Of a DNA stretch of 8,366 nt, positions 5,954 through 8,366 are shown in pieces. Below the pieces are notes generated by a model. That model worked only from the letters and a program-made list of their open reading frames with translations. It made no database searches and was not told the origin of the DNA. Within the stretch, counting starts at the first letter, position 1, and every line of letters starts with the position of its first letter. The stretch covers positions 1 through 8,366 of the forward strand of contig CAIZOZ010000303.1 in the NCBI GenBank assembly GCA_903934745.1. Direction: 5' to 3'. A program made the position numbers and the translations under genes. This stretch comes from an uncultured cyanobacterium. Its GTDB lineage: Bacteria; Cyanobacteriota; Cyanobacteriia; PCC-6307; Cyanobiaceae.

Positions 5954-6295
5954 ATGGGCTACCGAGATGTTGCACTGCAATTTGGGGATCTGATTGCCAG
6001 ACAGGATTATTCAGCCGCCAGCCGCCTGCTTGCGCCAGAGCTGCAATCATCCAAGACACCCGATGCCATCCAGGCCGCCGTCGTAACCATGACGGCCTAC
6101 GCACCTGGTCCGATTCGGGAAGCGCAGATGATGGAAGACTTCATTATTGAAGACTGGCCGGACAAGCAGCCGGGTGATCTTGCCGTTGTCTATGTCGCAC
6201 TGACTGGGAAAAGTTTCAGCGAGGCTGTGACGCTGACGTTGGCCCAGTATGGTGAAGACATCTTGATTCGACAGCTTGAATGGGAAAGACCGTGA
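5954..6295 (+). CDS. Small hypothetical protein, NTF2-like fold suspected
   Basis: A 113-residue acidic protein from ATG 5954. It begins MGYRDVALQFGDLIARQDYS and continues AASRLLAPELQSS, then TPDAIQAAVVTMTAYAPGP (36-53), IIEDWPDKQPGDLAVVYVAL (64-83) and ILIRQLEWERP at the end. A helix pair with a .VA..F...I...DY.AA..LLAPELQ pattern followed by beta strands is typical of NTF2/SnoaL-like domains, and I have seen this EDWPDKQPGD...V.Y.A..G...SEAV pattern in unnamed bacterial proteins, but I know of no assigned function. The frame stays open upstream to TTG 5801; those residues are Arg/Pro-rich and across an inverted repeat, so I prefer ATG 5954, although no ribosome site supports it. No signal peptide: probably cytoplasmic. 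The stop overlaps the next gene, so both are likely cotranscribed. Confidence 0.65.
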   Translation: MGYRDVALQFGDLIARQDYSAASRLLAPELQSSKTPDAIQAAVVTMTAYAPGPIREAQMMEDFIIEDWPDKQPGDLAVVYVALTGKSFSEAVTLTLAQYGEDILIRQLEWERP

Positions 6296-6603
6296 TCCGT
6301 TTGTCCTGCGTCATGACAACCACATTCGTGGCACTGGCGGCCACGATAATCGTTGTCCCTGCGCGAGCCCAGTCTGTCTCAAGCGATGTGCTGACGAAGG
6401 CCAGGAATAACTGCCTCACCTCTGTGGCCAAGGTGGTCGGCAGTCCACGCAGCAGCCTGAAGGTAATCCAGCAGACGAGCAATGCTTCGGGGATCAGCGT
6501 TGATGTGAAGGTCCCCAAGGCCACAGCAGCCTGGGGTTGTCTCACCGATCGCCAGGGGAAAGTGGAAGACGTGCACTTCAAGGGATCAGAAGGGGCCCTC
6601 TGA
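6280..6603 (+). CDS. Small exported hypothetical protein ending GSEGAL
   Basis: A 107-residue protein if started at ATG 6280; GTG 6292 is equally plausible because it gives a 4-nt GTGA overlap with the stop of the preceding gene rather than 16 nt. Either start leaves a clear signal peptide (IRLSCVMTTTFVALAATIIV, then VPARA, cleavage after about residue 30). The mature part has two cysteines, C45 and C87, in the contexts ARNNCLTSVAK and TAAWGCLTDRQGKVEDV, and ends HFKGSEGAL. I recall this pattern (C...VA, a variable beta strand, A.W.C..D..G.V, then G.EG.L at the C-terminus) from unnamed small periplasmic proteins of many bacteria, with the cysteines probably forming a disulfide. Function unknown. 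It follows the 5954 gene directly and is convergent with the LprI-type gene, whose stop is 62 nt away. Confidence 0.75.
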   Translation: MGKTVIRLSCVMTTTFVALAATIIVVPARAQSVSSDVLTKARNNCLTSVAKVVGSPRSSLKVIQQTSNASGISVDVKVPKATAAWGCLTDRQGKVEDVHFKGSEGAL

Positions 6604-6664
6604 GCTCAGCCTTGGGAATGATGTGCGCCCTTGACTCCAGCTCATCAGAATCAGGGGGTGCAGC

Positions 6665-7033
6665 TCAGGGCTTCAGCTTGTCCAGCAGCGTGAGGGTAAG
6701 AGCGAGCTCGCAGCGGAGGATGGAACTGCCATAGCCGGTGCCCTGGAAGCCCACCGACATGGCATCGGCACAGACCGCCCGACGATTGGCGCGGAACGCC
6801 TCCTCCTGCATCAGCGGATCGGTGCTGGTGCGGTAGAAGTTGGTGAGGCTCTCCCTCCACAGCGTCTTATAAGTGGCTCCAGGCACTTGGCGGGCTTCCT
6901 GGGCCACGCGGGTCAGGGCCTGATCCAGCTGGCGATCACTGGCCTTGAGGGCAGTCTCCAGGCAGCGGGTCTGGGCCACGGTGCTGAAAGCGTCGGGGCA
7001 GAGCTGGGTCGCGGGCGCCGGCAGGGGCGCCAA
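6665..7033 (-). CDS. LprI/DUF1311-type protein, mature domain (frame opens at TTG 7033)
   Basis: A 122-residue reading frame with the DUF1311 (LprI N-terminal) pattern: C12 and C24 near the start (LCPDAFSTVAQTRCLETALK), a helix with ASDRQLDQALTRVAQEA, a tryptophan (W59) opening the second helix, then RAVCADAMSVGFQGTGYGSS and ILRCELALTLTLLDKL with C88 and C108. Four cysteines in these places suggest two disulfides and a periplasmic protein. LprI of Mycobacterium is reported as a lysozyme inhibitor; most family members are uncharacterised. As it stands the frame starts at TTG 7033 with a remnant MAPLPAPA, too short for export. An in-frame stop lies just upstream, but a good signal peptide begins at ATG 7077 one frame away (see the next entry). 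Either the gene is frameshifted or the sequence lacks a base. Confidence 0.72.
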   Translation of the reverse strand: MAPLPAPATQLCPDAFSTVAQTRCLETALKASDRQLDQALTRVAQEARQVPGATYKTLWRESLTNFYRTSTDPLMQEEAFRANRRAVCADAMSVGFQGTGYGSSILRCELALTLTLLDKLKP

Positions 7034-7077
7034 GGGGTTAGCGCACTAAGCAGCAACAGGGAAGGAAGCAGGCGCAT
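7034..7077 (-). pseudogene. Out-of-frame signal peptide of the LprI-type gene
   Basis: Reading leftwards from ATG 7077 gives MRLLPSLLLLSALTP, a typical signal peptide start, which then runs out of frame. One more C in the CCCC run of the minus strand (7033-7037 region, GGGG on the plus strand) would continue it as ALTPLAPLPAPATQLC, joining smoothly to the DUF1311 domain with a cleavage site after PAPA. This points to a one-base deletion in a homopolymer: a real inactivating or phase-variable frameshift, or a sequencing error. Confidence 0.7.
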
Positions 7078-7081
7078 AGGG

Positions 7082-7095
7082 GTCTACGGGTAGAC
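7082..7095. promoter_or_regulatory. Palindrome GTCTACGGGTAGAC upstream of the LprI-type gene
   Basis: GTCTAC and GTAGAC are perfect inverted repeats around GG, starting only 5 nt before the ATG at 7077 on the minus strand. It covers the position expected for a ribosome site, so it could be an operator or a translation-blocking hairpin; it may also be chance. Confidence 0.3.
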
Positions 7096-7103
7096 AAGCC
7101 ACG

Positions 7104-7184
7104 ATGAAGGTCGATGGGGTCAGCCCTCCGCCGCGTCGTTCTCCCCTCCAGTTGATCGCGACTGTCGTGAAGATGCACCTCTGA
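7104..7184 (+). CDS. Possible 26-codon small ORF before a terminator
   Basis: ATG 7104 opens a 26-residue frame (MKVDGVSPPPRRSPLQLIAT, then VVKMHL) that stops at 7182-7184, nine nucleotides before the terminator-like hairpin at 7193. It has no recognisable domain and no ribosome site. Its main interest is position: a short transcript starting near 7080 and ending near 7222 would contain just this ORF, so it could be a small protein, a leader or a small RNA. Weakly supported. Confidence 0.2.
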   Translation: MKVDGVSPPPRRSPLQLIATVVKMHL

Positions 7185-7192
7185 GGATTTGC

Positions 7193-7222
7193 AGGCGCAC
7201 CCATCAGGGGCGCCTCTTCTTT
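7193..7222 (+). terminator. Intrinsic terminator-like hairpin with T-rich tail
   Basis: AGGCGC (7193-7198) pairs with GCGCCT (7210-7215); after a bulged A the inner CCC/GGG pairs close an ATCA loop. CTTCTTT follows directly. This is the best rho-independent terminator shape in the window, reading rightwards. No plus-strand gene of ordinary size ends just before it; only the 26-codon ORF does. Confidence 0.5.
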
Positions 7223-7282
7223 CCATCCCCACTGTCAGGCTCCGAGCAGGGGATGGTCGCTCCAAGGCTCCAAGGTCGCCTG

Positions 7283-7543
7283 ATGGAGCAGAGCAGCAGG
7301 GGACGCCACCGCGAGAGCACAGCCGAGATGGCGGCGAACATCAGCAGCGAGCTGCGAGAGAACAAGGCCGCCCTGGCTGAATGCCGCGTAGACTTGGTGG
7401 TCGAGCCCAGGCTCACGGCAGCGGCCATGGATCACCTGCTGCTGTCCAGCAAAGAGCTCCTGCACAACCTTCTGATGGACTCAGTCCGGAGACTCAGGCT
7501 GCTTGTGGCCGGACTTGAACCTGGACGGCCCCAGCCCGACTGA
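7283..7543 (+). CDS. Hypothetical small helical protein
   Basis: A possible 86-residue protein from ATG 7283 (earlier ATG at 7253, later ATG at 7328). The part from residue 16 onwards reads as two or three amphipathic helices: AEMAANISSELRENKAALAE, then RLTAAAMDHLLLSSKELLHN and LLMDSVRRLRLLVAGLEPG. Third codon positions are GC-rich, as in the accepted genes, which favours coding. I recognise no family. It ends 18 nt before the DUF433 antitoxin and could be cotranscribed with it. The opposite strand also carries an open frame here (7235-7465), but its product looks less like a protein. I treat this as a tentative gene. Confidence 0.4.
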   Translation: MEQSSRGRHRESTAEMAANISSELRENKAALAECRVDLVVEPRLTAAAMDHLLLSSKELLHNLLMDSVRRLRLLVAGLEPGRPQPD

Positions 7544-7561
7544 GCCCCTTAGCCTTATCCC

Positions 7562-7777
7562 ATGAGCGTTCGCATCACCCACCATCCTGAGCAGTGCGGC
7601 GGCAAGCCCTGCATCCGCGGAATGCGGATACGGGTGCGGGACATCCTGGAGCTGTATGCCGCCGGGCTGAGGAATGAGCAGATCCTCGCCGACTTCCCTG
7701 CTCTGGAGGCGGAGGACCTCAAGGCATCGCTGGCTTACGCAGCGAGGGAAATCGATTACCCGGTGCTGATCGGATGA
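7562..7777 (+). CDS. DUF433 domain antitoxin (VapB-like)
   Basis: A complete 71-residue protein with the DUF433 pattern: ITHHPEQCGGKPCIRGMRIR (5-24), VRDILELYAAGLRNEQILAD (25-44), FPALEAEDLKASLAYAAREI (45-64). In this family the N-terminal strand and helix-turn-helix bind the operator and the C-terminal part neutralises a DUF5615 PIN-like toxin encoded directly downstream. The stop overlaps a following ATG (ATGA, 7774-7777), the standard arrangement for such pairs, but the toxin here is broken (next entry). The antitoxin itself is full length with no stops or indels. No clear ribosome site precedes ATG 7562. An 18-nt gap separates it from the tentative gene upstream. Confidence 0.9.
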   Translation: MSVRITHHPEQCGGKPCIRGMRIRVRDILELYAAGLRNEQILADFPALEAEDLKASLAYAAREIDYPVLIG

Positions 7778-7925
7778 AGCTGTAGCTGGATGACCAGCTC
7801 CCACCCCTGCTGGCCCGCAGGATCAATGAGCAGGTGCTGTCAACAACCTACCGCGGGCGATAAAGCTGCTCAGGGGCGGCGAGCCTTAGGTGGAGATCCG
7901 CCCGAGCCAGCCAGAAGCAGGTTGA
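7774..7925 (+). pseudogene. Remnant of DUF5615 PIN-like toxin gene
   Basis: ATG 7774 overlaps the antitoxin stop and reads MKL, amber (7783-7785), then LDDQLPPLLARRINEQ. This is the DUF5615 N-terminus, normally MKLWLD.QLPP.LA, with the fourth codon turned into TAG (one base from TGG). After about 30 codons the frame ends at TAA 7861. In another frame, 7857-7925 reads AIKLLRGGEP, amber (7887-7889), VEIRPSQPEAG, stop, which matches the usual C-terminus (LL..GE.LVEI) with Leu replaced by an amber codon. Intact toxins have about 110-120 residues, so some 60 middle residues, which carry most of the conserved acidic residues, are gone and the junction is out of frame. Two nonsense changes, an internal deletion and a frame change together make this a clear pseudogene. 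Confidence 0.82.
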
Positions 7926-7941
7926 GCCCCAAAGAGTGGAA

Positions 7942-8366
7942 TCACCCCCGCGAGAGCTCCAGCTGCCGGGCCAGCCAGAGTTCCACGTCCTCAAACGTGT
8001 AGCGGACGAGGTTGCCCAGCTTCACGAAGGGTGGCCCGTACCCACTGGAGTTCCAGCTGTAGATGGTCGAAAGCGACACCCCCAGGTAGGCCGCCAGGGT
8101 TTCGGGCGTGTAAAAGCCAGCCGGGAGGCTGGTGGTGCTGGTGTCGGCATTGGCGGCGGCGCGACGCTTGGGGATGAACAGCCAGCTGCCCACCGGCAAC
8201 TGGTCTGAGGGCCGACCGGTGAGGGTGGGGTTAAGGCCGCGCAGGGTGGTGACCGTGGTGAGGTGCCGCTCGGCCAGCAGGTTGAGGCTCTCGCCGCTGG
8301 CGACGACGACGACCCGATTGGGCTTGAGCGCCGCCTGGATGCGTTCGCCCAGCAGGGGCTGGGTCA
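7942..8366 (-). CDS. LysM domain fused to excisionase-like HTH (5' end outside window)
   Basis: One uninterrupted frame runs leftwards from the window edge (first full codon at 8364) to TGA 7942, 140 codons. Residues 17-65 of the visible part form a LysM domain: VVVASGESLNLLAERHLTTV, TTLRGLNPTL, then LPVGSWLFIP, matching the canonical V..GE.L..IA......L...N......L.VG..L.IP. After a linker (KRRAAANADTSTTSLPAG) residues 84-134 form a MerR/excisionase-type helix-turn-helix (HTH_17): FYTPETLAAYLGVSLSTIYS, WNSSGYGPPFVKLGNLVRYT, FEDVELWLARQ. LysM usually binds peptidoglycan or chitin, while HTH_17 binds DNA in excisionases and small regulators, so the combination is odd. An internal start (TTG 8199) could give an HTH-only product but would still include the end of LysM. 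The gene is convergent with the toxin remnant. Both domains are convincing; the role is not known. Confidence 0.82.
   Translation of the reverse strand, partial: TQPLLGERIQAALKPNRVVVVASGESLNLLAERHLTTVTTLRGLNPTLTGRPSDQLPVGSWLFIPKRRAAANADTSTTSLPAGFYTPETLAAYLGVSLSTIYSWNSSGYGPPFVKLGNLVRYTFEDVELWLARQLELSRG

Noticed and set aside
7235..7465. Minus-strand frame of 76 codons opposite the 7283-7543 candidate
   Set aside because: Less protein-like composition and no context; the plus frame has helical pattern, GC-rich third positions and sits before the antitoxin.
1..8366. CRISPR arrays, tRNA/rRNA genes, insertion sequence ends
   Set aside because: I found no spaced repeat array, no cloverleaf or rRNA-like sequence, no transposase and no paired terminal repeats with target duplication. 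The only repeats are the 19-nt motif, the tandem modules and short hairpins.

Overview
The window looks like a chromosomal stretch from a high-GC cyanobacterium of the Synechococcus/Cyanobium type. This rests on high GC with strong GC3 in most genes, one HIP1 octamer (GCGATCGC), a PEP-CTERM protein with a cyanobacterial-style PGPLPLMG...FGFSRRLRRR tail, an HpsJ-like membrane protein, and frequent TTG/GTG starts without clear Shine-Dalgarno sequences. The assignment is inference; no rRNA, tRNA or marker gene is present.

Layout. 1-498 (-): start of a COG4637-type AAA ATPase, cut by the window edge. 499-807: no gene, one strong hairpin. 808-1680 (-): four-helix, coiled-coil membrane protein resembling HpsJ, divergent from 1855-2544 (+), a secreted PEP-CTERM protein. 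2614-3186 (-): PliI-family lysozyme inhibitor. 3601-4524 (+): AraC-family regulator, overlapping by 11 nt a small membrane protein at 4514-4888 (+). 5275-5757 (+): secreted protein made of two nearly identical 57-residue modules. 5954-6295 and 6280/6292-6603 (+): an overlapping pair of small unnamed proteins, the second exported. 6665-7033 (-): LprI/DUF1311-type protein whose signal peptide lies upstream in another frame. 7283-7543 (+): possible small hypothetical gene. 7562-7777 (+): DUF433 antitoxin, followed by the wreck of its DUF5615 toxin (7774-7925). 7942-8366 (-): 3' part of a gene that fuses a LysM domain to an excisionase-like helix-turn-helix, cut by the window edge.

The gene content is an accessory patchwork biased towards the cell envelope: an exosortase substrate beside an HpsJ-like protein, two putative lysozyme inhibitors, a LysM protein and several small exported proteins. 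Three copies of a 19-nt motif, AACTTRCGTTCTGRTGACA, lie in three separate intergenic regions. Each is on the coding strand of the next gene downstream (HpsJ-like, AraC, tandem-module protein), which suggests a shared regulatory element or dispersed repeat. The right-hand end shows gene decay: a frameshifted LprI gene and a dead toxin next to an intact antitoxin.
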